NCBI RefSeq assembly: GCF_024139115.2
Contig: NC_085141.1
Location: 390,152,632 to 390,216,631, forward strand
Length of the DNA: 64,000 bases
Reading direction: 5' to 3'
From: Armigeres subalbatus
Taxonomy: Eukaryota > Arthropoda > Insecta > Diptera > Culicidae
Shown piece by piece: positions 37,901 through 46,110 of this stretch. The notes below the pieces were generated by a model, which was given only the letters and a program-made list of their open reading frames with translations, had not been told where the DNA came from and did no database searches. Position numbers and translations under genes: made by a program. The stretch's first letter is position 1. The number at the start of each line of letters is the position of its first letter.

Positions 37901-40900
37901 AAGTCCATAAAACTTTGCCCTGCCTTACATCCTCCACCGCCCATATATTTGCAATACAGCGCAAAAAGTTCTATTTACCTTCCCGATTTTCCGTTCCTCG
38001 ACAGTTTTTCCGAAACGCAATCCATGCTCGAGAAGAAGCTCACGTGGAAGTTTGTTGTTGCCCACGGATCTATGAAGAAGTCGACATCCATAAAATCAAA
38101 TTTTCGGACCATTTGATTGTTTCGCATGGATTCGTCTCTTCCATCGTTACTTGATTTATGCCGAGGTGGGTGAATGCATCGTATCGTGAAATTAATGGAC
38201 TCAAATCAATTTTCCGTTCCGAATCGAAGGAAAATTTCGGCTAATTACAGTCGCTTTATTTTACGCTGATCCGGACGGGTCGATAACGAATTTGTTTAGC
38301 AAGAAAAGTGTACGCCGTGTCATTAAACATCCAGAGCCACAGGTACAGTGCGGACCCTGTTTGGACGGTAGCCCGCCGTAGGGCCTACCGATTATATGAC
38401 CCATTCCGGTCGAAACTTCGCTCCGAAGCCAGCACCACGGTCATAAATCAAACAAATTAGAAATCCGAAACAAACAAATGCAAACAAACAAGAATAAGAA
38501 ACACCATTTGCATTTGGAAGGTTTCAAGGTCTCGTTGGAAAACCATAAAGAAACATTAAAAGAACTGCCACCGCCGAGGGCCCTCCAAGTGGAAGGAGGA
38601 CAGTGCAGAAATTCGCTCCGTTCCACTCGGGTTTGGCATTCGACTTTGACTTCTCTATTCGTAATGCGACGCCGGTGATCATTTGCCGTTTCGGAAAAAT
38701 GCCAAATTTGCCGAGTGAGGAACGTACCCGCCTACCAAATTATGGCCCAGTTCGGCTTCTTCCCCAGCGTAAGACACGGACATCGAAATCATAAATCTAT
38801 ACGTTTTTGACTTTTAACGACTGGAAACGAATCGGAGGACGAAGGTTATGTGTGTGGATTTGGTCGGTTGTAAACATTGATGGCAAATAATGCGGGTGGT
38901 TGTGTTAATCGCTTTCGAATGGACCCGAACGAGGCAGGCACTAAAGTAAATGCATTTGAGTTTTGACGAACGTGGGCATTATCTGCTAGAAGAATTTGGA
39001 ATGGAAGGCATAGTGATTAGGTAGGAGCATTAGCTTAAAATGATTTTGTTAGAAAACTTTATCTGGTTTTGGTTTTGCTTGTTCCGGTTTTGTCAGTATT
39101 TCAATAATTGTGATCTCTAAACAAATAGAATGGAACGAGCTCACACTTTCTTAAAAAAATCTAAATTCTTCAACGTTACTGTTTTTATAAAATTCGAATA
39201 TGATGGTCAAAAGTTCCAGTCTGTACATGTGGAAGTTTAGATGCATTTCCCGTGAAAATTTGTAAACCTTTCCCGTGGCGGAAGAATGTGAAAATACGAA
39301 ATATTTTCATATGAAATTGCTAAATAAGTTCCCAAGAAATTCGAAGGAATTTCCCTGATGAAATTTGAAGGAAATTTTAAGGAATTTCTCAAGGAAATTC
39401 GACGGAATTTTCCTGAGGAAATTCGAAGGAATTTCCCTGAGGAAATGCGAAGGAATTTCCCTGAGGAAATTCGAAGGAATTTCCCTGAGGAAATTCGAAA
39501 GAATTTCCCTGAACAAACTTGCAGGAGTTTCCCTGAGGAAATTCGAAGGAATTTCCCTGAGGAAATTCGAAGGAATTTCCCTGAGGAAATTCGAAGGAAT
39601 TTCCCTAAGGAAATTCGAAGGAATTTCCCTGAGGAAATTCGAAGGAATTTCCCTGAGGAAATTCGAAGGAATTTCCCTGAGGAAATTCGAAAGAATTTCC
39701 CTGAGGAAATTCGAAAGAATTTCCCTGAGGAAATTCGAAAGAATTTCCCTGAGGAAATTCGAAAGAATTTCCCTGAGGAAATTCGAAAGAATTTCCCTGA
39801 GGAAATTCGAAGGAATTTCCCTGAGGAAATTCGAAAGAATTTCCCTGAGGAAATTAGAACGAATTTCCCTGAGGAATTCAAAGGAATTTCCTGAGGAATT
39901 CGAAGGAATTTCCTGAGGGAATGTGAAGGAATTTCCTGAGGAAATTCGAAGGAATTTCCTGAGGAAATTGAAGGAATTTCCTGAGGAATTCGAAGAAATT
40001 TCCATGAGGAAATTCGAAGGGATTTCCATGAGGAAATTCGAAGGAATTTTCATGAGGAAATTCGAAGGAATTCCCGAGGAAATTCGAAGGAATTTCCCGA
40101 GAAAATTCGGAGGAATTTCCATGAGGAAATTCGGAGGAATTTTCATGAGGAATTTCGGAGGAATTTTCATGAGGAAATTCGGAGGAATTTCTATGAGGAA
40201 AATCAGAGGAATTTGTAGGAATTTCCATAAGGAAATTCGGAGGAATTTCCATGAGGAAATTCGAAGCAATTGCCATGAGGAAATTCGAGGAATTAAAAGG
40301 AATTTCCTGAGGAGAATTCAAAGGAATTTCCTGAGGAAATTCAAAGGAATTTCCTGAGGAATTCAAAGGAATTTCCTGAGGAATTCAAGGAATTTCCTGA
40401 GGAAATTCAAAGGAATTTCCCTGAGGAATTCAAAGGAATTTCCTGAGGAATTCAAAGGAATTTCCTGAGGAATTCAAAGGAATTTCCTGAGGAATTCAAA
40501 GGAATTTCCTGAGGAATTCAAAGGAATTTCCTGAGGAAATTCAAAGGAATTTCCTGAGGAATAAAAAGGAATTTCCTGAGGAATTGGAATTTCCTGAGGA
40601 AATTGGAATTTCCTGAGGAAATTCGAGGAATTTCCCTGAGGAATTCGTGAATTTCCTGAAATTCGTAGGAATTTCCAGAAGGAATTCGTAGGAAATTCCC
40701 TGAGGAAATTCGTAGGAATTTCCCGAGGAAATTCGTAGGAATTTCCCGAGGAAATTCGAAGGTTTTTTCTCGAAGAAATTCGAAGGTTTTTTCTCGAAGA
40801 AATTCGAAAGAATTTCCCGAGGAAATTCGAAGGAATTTCCCGAGGAAATTCGAAGGAATTTCCCGAAGAAATTCGAAGGAATTTCCCTGAGGAAATTCGA

Positions 40901-43900
40901 AGGAATTTCCCGAGGAAATTTGAAGGAATTTTCCGAGGAAATTTGAAGGAATTTTCCGAAGATATTCGAAGGAATTTCCCGAGGAAATTCGAAGGAATTT
41001 CCCGAGGAAATTCGAAGGAATTTCCCGAGGAAATTCGAAGGGATTTCCCGAGGAAATTCAAAGGAATTTCCCGAGGAAATTCAAGGAATTTCCGAAGAAA
41101 ATTCGAAGGAATTTCCTGAAAAATTCAGAAGGAATTTCCCGGGAAATTCGAAGGAATTTCCTGAGGAAATTCGAAGGAATTTCGAGGAAATTCGAAGGAA
41201 TTTCCTGAGGAAATTCGAAGGAATTTCCTGAGGAATTCGAAGGAATTTCCTGAGGAAATTCGAAGGAATTTCCGAGGAATTCGAAGGAATTTCGAGGAAT
41301 TCGAAGGAATTTCCTGAGGAATTCGAAGGAATTTCCTGAGGAATTCGAAGGAATTTCCTGAGGAATTCGAAGGAATTTCGAGGAATTCGAAGGAATTTCC
41401 CGAGGAATTCGAAGGAATTTCGAGGAATTCGAAGGAATTTCGAGGAAATTCGAAGGAATTTCGAGGAATTCGAAGGAATTTCCTGAGGAAATTCGAAGGA
41501 ATTTCGAGAAATTCGAAGGAATTTCGAGGAAATTCGAAGGAATTTCGAGGAATTCGAAGGAATTTCGAGGAATTCGAAGGAATTTCGAGGAATTCGAAGG
41601 AATTTCGAGGAATTCGAAGGAATTTCCTGAGGAAATTCGAAGGAATTTCCTGAGGAATTCGAAGGAATTTCGAGGAAATTCGAAGGAATTTCGAGGAATT
41701 GGAAGGAATTTCCGAGGAATTCGAAGGAATTTCGAGGAATTCGAAGGAATTTCCTGAGGAATTCGAAGGAATTTCCTGAGGAATTCGAAGGAATTTCCTG
41801 AGGAATTCGAAGGAATTTCCTGAGGAATTCGAAGGAATTTCCTGAGGAATTCGAAGGAATTTCCCGAGGAATTCGAAGGAATTTCGAGGAATTCGAAGGA
41901 ATTTCCTGAGGAAATTCGAAGGAATTTCGAGGAATTCGAAGGAATTTCCTGAGGAATTCGAAGGAATTTCCTGAAATTCGAAGGAATTTCGAGGAATTTC
42001 GAGGAAATTCGAAGGAATTTCCTGAGGAAATTCGAAGGAATTTCCTGAGGAATTCGAAGGAATTTCCGAAATTCGAAGGAATTTCCTGAGGAATTCGAAG
42101 GAATTTCCGAGGAATTCGAAGGAATTTCCTGAGGAAATTCGAAGGAATTTCGAGGAATTCGAAGGAATTTCCTGAGGAAATTCGAAGGAATTTCCTGAGG
42201 AAATTCGAAGGAATTTCCTGAGGAATTCGAAGGAATTTCCTGAGGAAATTCGAAGGAATTTCCTGAGGAAATTCGAAGGAATTTCCCGAGGAAATTCGAA
42301 GGAATTTCCCGAGGAATTCGAAGGAATTTCCTGAGGAAATTCGAAGGAATTTCCTGAGGAATTCGAAGGAATTTCCGAGGAAATTCGAAGAATTTCCTGA
42401 GGAAATTCGAAGGAATTTCCTGAGGAATTCGAAGGAATTTCCTGAGGAATTCGAAGGAATTTCCTGAGGAAATTCGAAGGAATTTCGAGGAATTCGAAGG
42501 AATTTCCTGAGGAAATTCGAAGGAATTTCGAGGAATTCGAAGGAATTTCCTGAGGAATTCGAAGGAATTTCCCTGAGGAAATTCGAAGGAATTTCCTGAG
42601 GAAATTGGAAGAATTTCCTGAGGAATTCGAAGGAATTTCCTGAGGAATTCGAAGGAATTTCCGAGGAAATTCGAAGGAATTTCCTGAGGAATTCGAAGGA
42701 ATTTCCTGAGGAATTCGAAGGAATTTCCTGAGGAATTCGAAGGAATTTCCTGAGGAAATTCGAAGGAATTTCCTGAGGAATTCGAAGGAATTTCGAGAAA
42801 TTCGAAGGAATTTCCGAGAAATTCGAAGGAATTTCGAAATTCGAAGGAATTTCCTGAGGAAATTCGAAGGAATTTCCGAGGAAATTCGAAGGAATTTCCT
42901 GAGGATTCGAAGGAATTTCCTGAGGAATTCGAAGGAATTTCCCGAGGAATTCGAAGGAATTTCCTGAGGAAATTCGAAGGAATTTCCGAGGAATTCGAAG
43001 GAATTTCCTGAGGAAATTCGAAGGAATTTCCTGAGGAATTGAAGGAATTTCCGAGGAATTCGAAGGAATTTCCCTGAGGAATTCGAAGGAATTTGAAATT
43101 CGAAGGAATTTCCTGAGGAAATTCGAAGGAATTTCCTGAGGAAATTCGAAGGAATTTCCGAGGAATTCGAAGGAATTTCGAGGAAATTCGAAGGAATTTC
43201 CGAGGAATTCGAAGGAATTTCCTGAGGAATTCGAAGGAATTTCGAGGAAATTCGAAGGAATTTCCCGAGGAATTCGAAGGAATTTCCTGAGGAATTCGAA
43301 GGAATTTCCTGAAATTCGAAGGAATTTCCCTGAGGAATTCGAAGGAATTTCCCGAGGAAATTCGAAGGAATTTCCTGAGGAAATTCGAAGGAATTTCGAG
43401 GAATTCGAAGGAATTTCCTGAGGAATTCGAAGGAATTTCCTGAGGAATTCGAAGGAATTTCCTGAGGAAATTCGAAGGAATTTCCGAGGAATTCGAAGGA
43501 ATTTCCCTGAGGAAATTCGAAGGAATTTCCTTGGGGCAATCCGAAGGAATTTCCGAGGAATTCGAAGGAATTTCCTGAGGAATTCGAAGGAATTTCGAGG
43601 AAATTCGAAGGAATTTCCCGAGGAATTCGAAGGAATTTCGAGGAAATTCGAAGGAATTTCCGAGGAAATTCGAAGGAATTTCGAGGAAATTCGAAGGAAT
43701 TTCGAGGAAATTCGAAGGAATTTCCTGAGGAATTCGAAGGAATTTCCTGAGGAAATTCGAAGGAATTTCCTGAGGAAATTCGAAGGAATTTCGAGGAAAT
43801 TCGAAGGAATTTCCTGAGGAAATTCAGAAGGAATTTCCTGAGGAAATTCGAAGGAATTTCCTGAGGAATTCGAAGGAATTTCGAGGAAATTCGAAGGAAG

Positions 43901-46110
43901 TTCCTGAGGAAATTCGAAGGAAGTTCCCGAAGCAATTCGAAGGAAGTTCTAGAGGAAATTTGAAGAAATTTCCCGAGGAAATTCAAACAAATTTCCCGAT
44001 GAAATTCGAAGAAATTGCCTGAGGAAATTCGAAGAAATTTCCCAAGGAAATTCGAAGCAATTTCCCTGAGGAAATTCGAAGGAATTTCGAGAAATTCGAA
44101 GGAATTTCCTGAGGAAATTCGAAGAATTTCCTGAGGAAATTCGAAGGAAATTCGAAGGAATTTCGAGGAAATTCGAAGGAATTTCTCGAGGAAATTTGGA
44201 GGAATTTCTTTAAGGTTTTTAGTCTTTTGAAATCTATGCCTTTCAAAATTATTTTCTTAACTTTGTTTACTTTTGACGTGCTGTTAAAAAAATCTTTGTA
44301 ATGACTTTTGCACACTTTTGGAGGTACATAATTCCTACGGATGATATTTGCCACAAGGCTGCAATAAAATGTTCAAAATTCAAATAACAAAAATGCAAAC
44401 CAGTTCTCATAAATATCATTTGTTGCCGCAGAGAAAAATATTCTTTTGCCACCAATCACCCATGTGAAACACTCCAACATCCCCAATGAAAATTCCAATC
44501 GATCATAAACATGGAATCTTTTGTACCCCCGGCAAATATATCTCGGGACAATCGCCCCTACAAGTGTTGTTTTTCCTCCCCGGTCTCCTAACCCCCAAAA
44601 ACCGACGCGACGAGCTACACCGTATTGAACACGAACGACAGCGGTTTATTAGTTGTCGCAGTGACAGGAAAAATTCCTGCTTGTTTGCGCGAACCAAAAA
44701 CAAAAACAACAACAGCAAAATCCGATTCTACACGACATCGGCATCGGTGGATTAGTTTTTTTTTTCGCACGTGGGCGTCCATATACCACATCATGCTAAT
44801 TTATTTCATGTCGCAAATCGCATAACCAAACACCACATCGTTCCGCTGCTGCCGCCCCGCACCGACCGCTGGCTGGCTGGTGCGACATAAATTTTCTCAT
44901 GTTGTACCGACGGCGGACGGTGCCTCCTCACCGCTTCAGATCTGATACGGAAAAGCCTGCGATTATCAGATTTCTTGCTGTCGCTGGAGGCGCTTAAGGA
45001 AGCGCCCGGATGGTTTGTCAATGACGCGGTTGACGCCCCCGCATTGCAATCGGAGTTGCTGTTGCACCGTTCCAGGCGGCAGGCAGAGTGCATTTTTCTG
45101 CGCTCATGTGTGACGGAGCAAAATGTGCTCAGCAAAAGCAGTGAGACAACTCGTTGGAAATATCCGACGAGGTAGAATGTAAGTCTTTGTAACTGTCTCA
45201 CATTCGCTGCCATGCCTTCCTACTTGGGACTGTTATGCATGAAGAAGCTCTTCGTTTTCTTTTTTCACACCAAAAATTGAATCCCAACAAGCTTTCATGA
45301 AAAAATTAATTAATTTTTCCGTTCCATTTGCTGTAGACTGCATTAAATCGAGTGAAGTTTTTCAGATTCCCATTCCCCATAACGCAGTTGGAGCTGCCGA
45401 CGGGCCACATTGCGCTTTATATCTGGAGCGCGACTATGATTGCTTACCGCCTGCTTTCGATTTTCGTTTCAGTCCGTAAAAACTCGCATCCAAACACACG
45501 ATGAGCACGCATCGACGTATTGCTCCAGGCGGCCGAACCTCGAAAAGTAGGAGGTATCTCTCAAATTATCTCAACCGACAAAACAAAGCAAAACCGATGA
45601 CGTACAGCACCAGCGATTCCCGACGGACTGTCGGCCTAACAGCACTCTTCACGTCTAAATTATCTTCGTCATCAGTGTGGCGCGTAGGTTCATCGAACGC
45701 GGCGGCAATAACCGATCACGATGGGAGGAGCGAGTCCCGGAATAAAAAATCTCGAAAATGAACTTTCTAAAACACTCCCCGCGGTAATTATCTCCCGCAC
45801 CTTTTATTTCGAGCGAATCGCGCCTCAGTTTTGGGCGACAAAGTGGTCTTACCTGAAAGTGGACCTGCCCGTTGTCGACCCAGCCGATGACGATGTCCGC
45901 CCCGTAGATGGACCCATCGGTGGAGAACCCGAGCCCGACGTAGCCGAGGGTTCGCGCCTGCACCTCGAAGGTGATGTCCTGGTTGTTGATGCTCCACAGC
46001 AGCCGGTAGTTTTCGTCCAGATCGACCGCGTGGTCCCAGTGGGCGGCCCCGGTTAGTCCGAGGACCAAGACCAGTGCCAGAAGCACCGAATTTGCGGGTA
46101 GGAGACACAT
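7617..46110 (-). CDS. MOXD1-like (DBH-like monooxygenase) protein, six coding exons, probable pseudoenzyme
   Basis: Joining 46110-45853, 21896-21741, 20044-19766, 18218-18033, 9365-8538 and 7937-7617 on the minus strand gives one uninterrupted 675-residue protein with GT-AG introns, all phase 0. Order: signal peptide (1-23, hydrophobic core LLALVLVLGLTG), DOMON domain (about 25-165), N- and C-terminal copper type II ascorbate-dependent monooxygenase lobes (about 185-330 and 331-510), a divergent tail, and a hydrophobic C-terminus (about 653-675) suited to a GPI or membrane anchor. Family members hydroxylate phenylethylamine-like or peptide substrates in the secretory pathway using two coppers. 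Here, by comparison with PHM ligands H107, H108, H172, H242, H244 and M314, I read K246, H247, H318, Q401, S403 and T476. The CuM site is gone and CuH has lost one ligand, so catalysis is unlikely. The length is close to what I recall for Drosophila MOXD1 homologs (CG5235, olf413); I cannot say which is the ortholog. Family assignment is near certain; loss of function is inferred. Confidence 0.93.
7938..8537 (-). other. Intron 5 of the MOXD1-like gene (600 bases)
   Basis: Bounded by the donor GTAAGTAA (8537) and the acceptor CTAACCCCAACAG (7938). CTAAC just before the acceptor may serve as a close branch point. No repeats stand out. Confidence 0.85.
8538..9365 (-). CDS. Coding exon 5: remainder of both copper lobes, CuM ligands missing
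   Basis: Encodes residues 294-569, GFTFPLEAGYP to ARNTPIP. The acceptor is TTCTACCAACAG and the donor GTAAGTAA. METHYMG keeps the third CuH His (H318). Family landmarks are present: NSGLRLYYS, RKHDAGV, HIIPPG, SEGHC, PGDRLIAECSYDS and LSLYYPR. At the CuM site MMQTSHMGK stands where VHTHHLGK (PHM) or LLHAHLAG (MOXD1) is expected, and SRDETC where SDEMC is expected, so His, His and Met become Gln401, Ser403 and Thr476. Codons CAA, AGT and ACC are unambiguous in the given sequence. Confidence 0.94.
9535..9905. repeat. GGCCGAA island 2 (in intron 4)
   Basis: Diverged units such as GTCATTTGGTCGAAA, GTTTGGCCGAAAT and AATGTCGTTTGTCCGGAAAT repeat at roughly 18-25 bases. Same family as the other islands in the window. 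Confidence 0.8.
9916..10083. mobile_element. Small inverted-repeat element with a tRNA-like core
   Basis: The arms 9918-9951 and 10048-10081 are inverted copies of each other with about three mismatches in 34 bases (ATGTGAATATGTACATTATG at the outer left). The core on the minus strand contains GGGTTCGAGTCCC, a good tRNA T-arm/B-box, but no complete cloverleaf. A target duplication was not evident. A MITE that captured or mimics a tRNA segment is the best reading. Confidence 0.6.
10162..12455. mobile_element. Non-autonomous hAT element, complete ends and 8-bp target duplication
   Basis: Both ends carry the 16-base inverted repeat CAGCGGTTCTCAACCT, the hAT-type CAGNGGTTCTCAACC terminus. The element is flanked by a perfect 8-base direct repeat ATATAGAC (10154-10161 and 12456-12463), the length hAT transposases produce. 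Subterminal GGGGTACCT blocks occur near both ends in opposite orientation. Nothing inside encodes a transposase; about three quarters of the length is a GGCTCGAAAGCC minisatellite. It sits in intron 4 of the MOXD1-like gene. Confidence 0.9.
10480..12215. repeat. 23-bp palindromic minisatellite inside the hAT element
   Basis: The unit is GAGGCTCGAAAGCCTCCTTTCAA with GAGGCT and AGCCTC forming 6-base arms around CGAA, listed here as GAGGCTCGAAAGCCTC plus CCTTTCAA-type spacer. The centre (about 11580-11900) is nearly homogeneous; both flanks decay progressively in sequence and unit length, as expected if the array grows from the middle. Open frames of up to 266 residues (KASFQEARKPPFKRLESLLSRG-like period) are artefacts of the repeat. 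Confidence 0.9.
12665..13270. repeat. GGCCGAA island 3, interrupted by a GTGAGAA island
   Basis: GGCCGAA-type units fill about 12665-12760 and 13020-13270; between them, 12765-13015, lie CTTCTCACTTCTCACT and GTGAGAATGATAAATGAG units on both strands. The two families alternate without unique sequence between them. Confidence 0.75.
13290..13850. repeat. GTGAGAAATGAG / CTTCTCACTT repeat island
   Basis: Short degenerate units TGAGAAGTGAGAAATG and their complements TTCTCACTTCTCA alternate, so the island can fold on itself in many registers. The same family is seen at 31345-31445, 31905-32115, 49570-49960 and 51720-52375. Confidence 0.8.
13860..14075. repeat. GGCCGAA island 4
   Basis: Units such as TTTCGGCCGTATGACCCG and TTTCGGCTAAAGGACC with a spacing near 20-30 bases; the family is described under island 1. 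Confidence 0.75.
14076..14603. other. Unannotated intron sequence
   Basis: AT-rich intron 4 sequence between the repeat island and the retrotransposon. No features seen. Confidence 0.4.
14616..16588 (+). pseudogene. Reverse transcriptase of the RTE-like element, frameshifted
   Basis: The protein is read in three frames. The first is frame 1 to about 14785 (WYDGECEQLVEEKNAAW, RYKRARNRQNSIFRRK). Then comes the 14691-16166 frame, with KNNKAPGVDQLPGELF, YRAITLLNAAYKVLS, the palm motif A region FIDFKAAYDTIDRD, RRGLRQGDGLSCLLF and the active-site motif FADDIDI (about residues 364-370 of that frame). The last frame runs from about 16164 to 16588 (ETWTMLVEDQ to RLRWAGHVARM and RARWIDQVEDDL). The 14.8-kb junction is a frameshift, and the stop at 16164-16166 is explained by loss of one base just before it. 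The catalytic Asp residues are intact but the gene is broken and truncated. Clade is by recollection of RTE-like mosquito elements; a related non-LTR clade is possible. Confidence 0.85.
14616..16602 (+). mobile_element. 5'-truncated non-LTR retrotransposon (RTE-like) with 12-bp target duplication
   Basis: The insertion is framed by a perfect 12-base direct repeat ATTTTTCTCATA (14604-14615 and 16603-16614). The 3' end is a short AT-rich tail TGATGATAAATAAATAAA, the kind RTE-clade elements carry, and the 5' end begins inside the coding region before the reverse transcriptase, so the endonuclease is missing. It lies in intron 4, in antisense orientation to the host gene. Confidence 0.85.
16615..17906. 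other. Unannotated intron 4 sequence
   Basis: Contains poly-C runs near 17100 and 17125, but no genes, element ends or exons that I can support. Confidence 0.4.
17911..17930. repeat. (CGT)n microsatellite
   Basis: Six to seven CGT units close to the exon 4 donor side of intron 4. Confidence 0.9.
18033..18218 (-). CDS. Coding exon 4: CuH-site motif, with Lys replacing the first His
   Basis: Encodes residues 232-293, YEPVIESRSN to VAAWSRGSE. The acceptor is TTTCTCGCCAG and the donor GTAAGTGT. The segment FMKHIILYEC aligns with the VHHILLYQC type motif whose two His bind CuH in this family. The codon at K246 is AAG on the coding strand, so the substitution is read directly. Cysteines in ECQG, RSCMKA and LLTCNS match conserved disulfide positions. 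Confidence 0.92.
18219..19765 (-). other. Intron 3 of the MOXD1-like gene (1547 bases)
   Basis: Donor GTAAGTGC, acceptor TTTCTCGCCAG. Otherwise unique sequence with no recognised elements. Confidence 0.85.
19766..20044 (-). CDS. Coding exon 3: end of DOMON, linker and start of copper lobe 1
   Basis: Encodes residues 139-231, NDTIRIIYMYHNRDP through FVRKHHMIR. The acceptor is TTTTTCCGCAG and the donor GTAAGTGC. It contains the segment PIFLTQRVNQVPIELDSRTRTLEL that bridges the DOMON and monooxygenase regions, and the conserved WCKMFKL pattern (WCQMFKI in human MOXD1, as recalled) that opens the N-terminal copper lobe. The C-terminal KHHMIR corresponds to the EKHHVIK segment of MOXD1 and is not itself the copper-binding His pair. 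Confidence 0.92.
20045..21740 (-). other. Intron 2 of the MOXD1-like gene (1696 bases)
   Basis: Donor GTGAGTAG, acceptor CCCTTTTTTTCCGCAG. It contains no recognisable element. Confidence 0.85.
21741..21896 (-). CDS. Coding exon 2: second half of DOMON domain
   Basis: Encodes residues 87-138, starting DRHFKMNSNG and ending TNQDVPIT. The acceptor is TTCTTCACCACAG and the donor GTGAGTAG. The segments SQDYVLLLGYENATHTVLRF and RRKLDTCDT are characteristic of MOXD1 proteins, where they follow the first DOMON strands directly. ENAT is a possible N-glycosylation site. A spurious open frame on the same strand covers this exon in another register; the register given here is the one that joins exons 1 and 3 in phase 0. 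Confidence 0.92.
22893..25170. repeat. 8-bp AT-rich tandem repeat, three sub-variants
   Basis: About 2.3 kb of almost pure A+T. Degenerate CAATTTGG-like units (22.9-23.1 kb) pass into AAATTTTT units, then a homogeneous AAAATTTT block at about 24000-24090, AAATTTTT again, and CAATTTTT from about 24540 onward, best preserved at 24760-24975. All have a period of 8. No coding capacity beyond a periodic F/N/S/I/Q open frame. Confidence 0.9.
25180..30950. other. Unique intron 1 sequence
   Basis: Mixed-composition DNA with scattered open frames up to 194 residues (27498-28082) that show no domain, codon pattern or splice partners. No element ends were found. This is the most gene-like composition in intron 1 and the likeliest place for intronic regulatory sequence, but nothing specific can be claimed. 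Confidence 0.45.
30960..31890. repeat. GGCCGAA island 5 with GTGAGAA segment
   Basis: The longest run of the family, with units such as CATTTGGCCGAAAATG, GTTTGGCTGAACAG and GTCGTTTGGCAGAAAG; a GTGAGAA segment lies at about 31345-31445. Confidence 0.8.
31905..32120. repeat. GTGAGAA / TTCTCACT island
   Basis: Forward units AAGTGAGAAATTAG are followed by reverse units TTACTTCTCACTCATC and abut the 23-bp palindromic array directly. Confidence 0.75.
32138..33345. repeat. 23-bp palindromic satellite array
   Basis: About fifty head-to-tail copies of a 23-base unit containing GAATTTCCCAAGGAAATTC, whose 8-base arms GAATTTCC/GGAAATTC flank CAA. The spacer is GAAT or GAAC. Copies are almost identical from 32138 to about 33080 and decay toward 33345, with further relics to 33545. 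Variants are in blocks: GAATG to about 32690, GAACG to about 32905, GAATG to 33030, GAACG to 33085, then mixed. Minus-strand frames are stop-free, giving open frames up to 421 residues that are not genes. Confidence 0.95.
33550..39300. other. Unique intron 1 sequence between the two arrays
   Basis: Mostly non-repetitive, with a short (ATC)n run at 36689-36709. No exon, RNA gene or transposon ends were recognised. Confidence 0.45.
36689..36709. repeat. (ATC)n microsatellite
   Basis: Seven ATC units in intron 1. Confidence 0.9.
39330..44215. repeat. 20-24-bp palindromic satellite array (4.9 kb)
   Basis: The theme is GAAGGAATTTCCTGAGGAAATTC, with arms GAATTTCC/GGAAATTC. Sub-blocks differ: 24-base units with CCCTGAGG at 39400-39880; CATGAGG variants at 40000-40270; CCTGAGGAATTCAAAG at 40300-40560; CCCGAGG at 40700-41080; and from 41150 a mosaic of 23-, 22-, 20- and shorter units in which CCTGA or one A of the arm is missing. 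Ends are decayed. A 953-residue minus-strand open frame (41125-43986) results from units without stops in any minus frame. Confidence 0.95.
44216..45852. other. Unannotated proximal part of intron 1
   Basis: Unique sequence beside the first coding exon. Short open frames only. Confidence 0.4.
45853..46110 (-). CDS. Coding exon 1: start codon, signal peptide, first half of DOMON domain
   Basis: Encodes residues 1-86. The start is MCLLPANSV, followed by a hydrophobic core ending in LTGAA, a typical signal-peptidase site, so the mature protein begins near HWDHAVDLDENY. DOMON hallmarks follow: YRLLW, ITFEV, GYVGLGFSTDG, GADIVIGWV. The exon ends CACTTTCAG with the donor GTAAGACC at 45852. No upstream in-frame ATG competes, and the ATG is preceded by a 5' UTR stretch running back to a splice acceptor at 46295. 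Confidence 0.93.

Larger units (their letters stand above)
21897..45852 (-). other. Intron 1 of the MOXD1-like gene (23,956 bases)
   Basis: Separates the signal peptide/DOMON exon from the rest. It hosts the 8-bp AT repeats, two palindromic satellite arrays and a GGCCGAA/GTGAGAA block. The 25.2-30.9 kb and 33.6-39.2 kb parts are mostly unique and could hold enhancers, though no motif cluster is obvious. Confidence 0.88.

Noticed and set aside
41125..43986. 953-residue minus-strand open frame
   Set aside because: Product of a stop-free repeat unit in all minus frames. It changes register at every unit-length change, which a real repeat protein would not tolerate.
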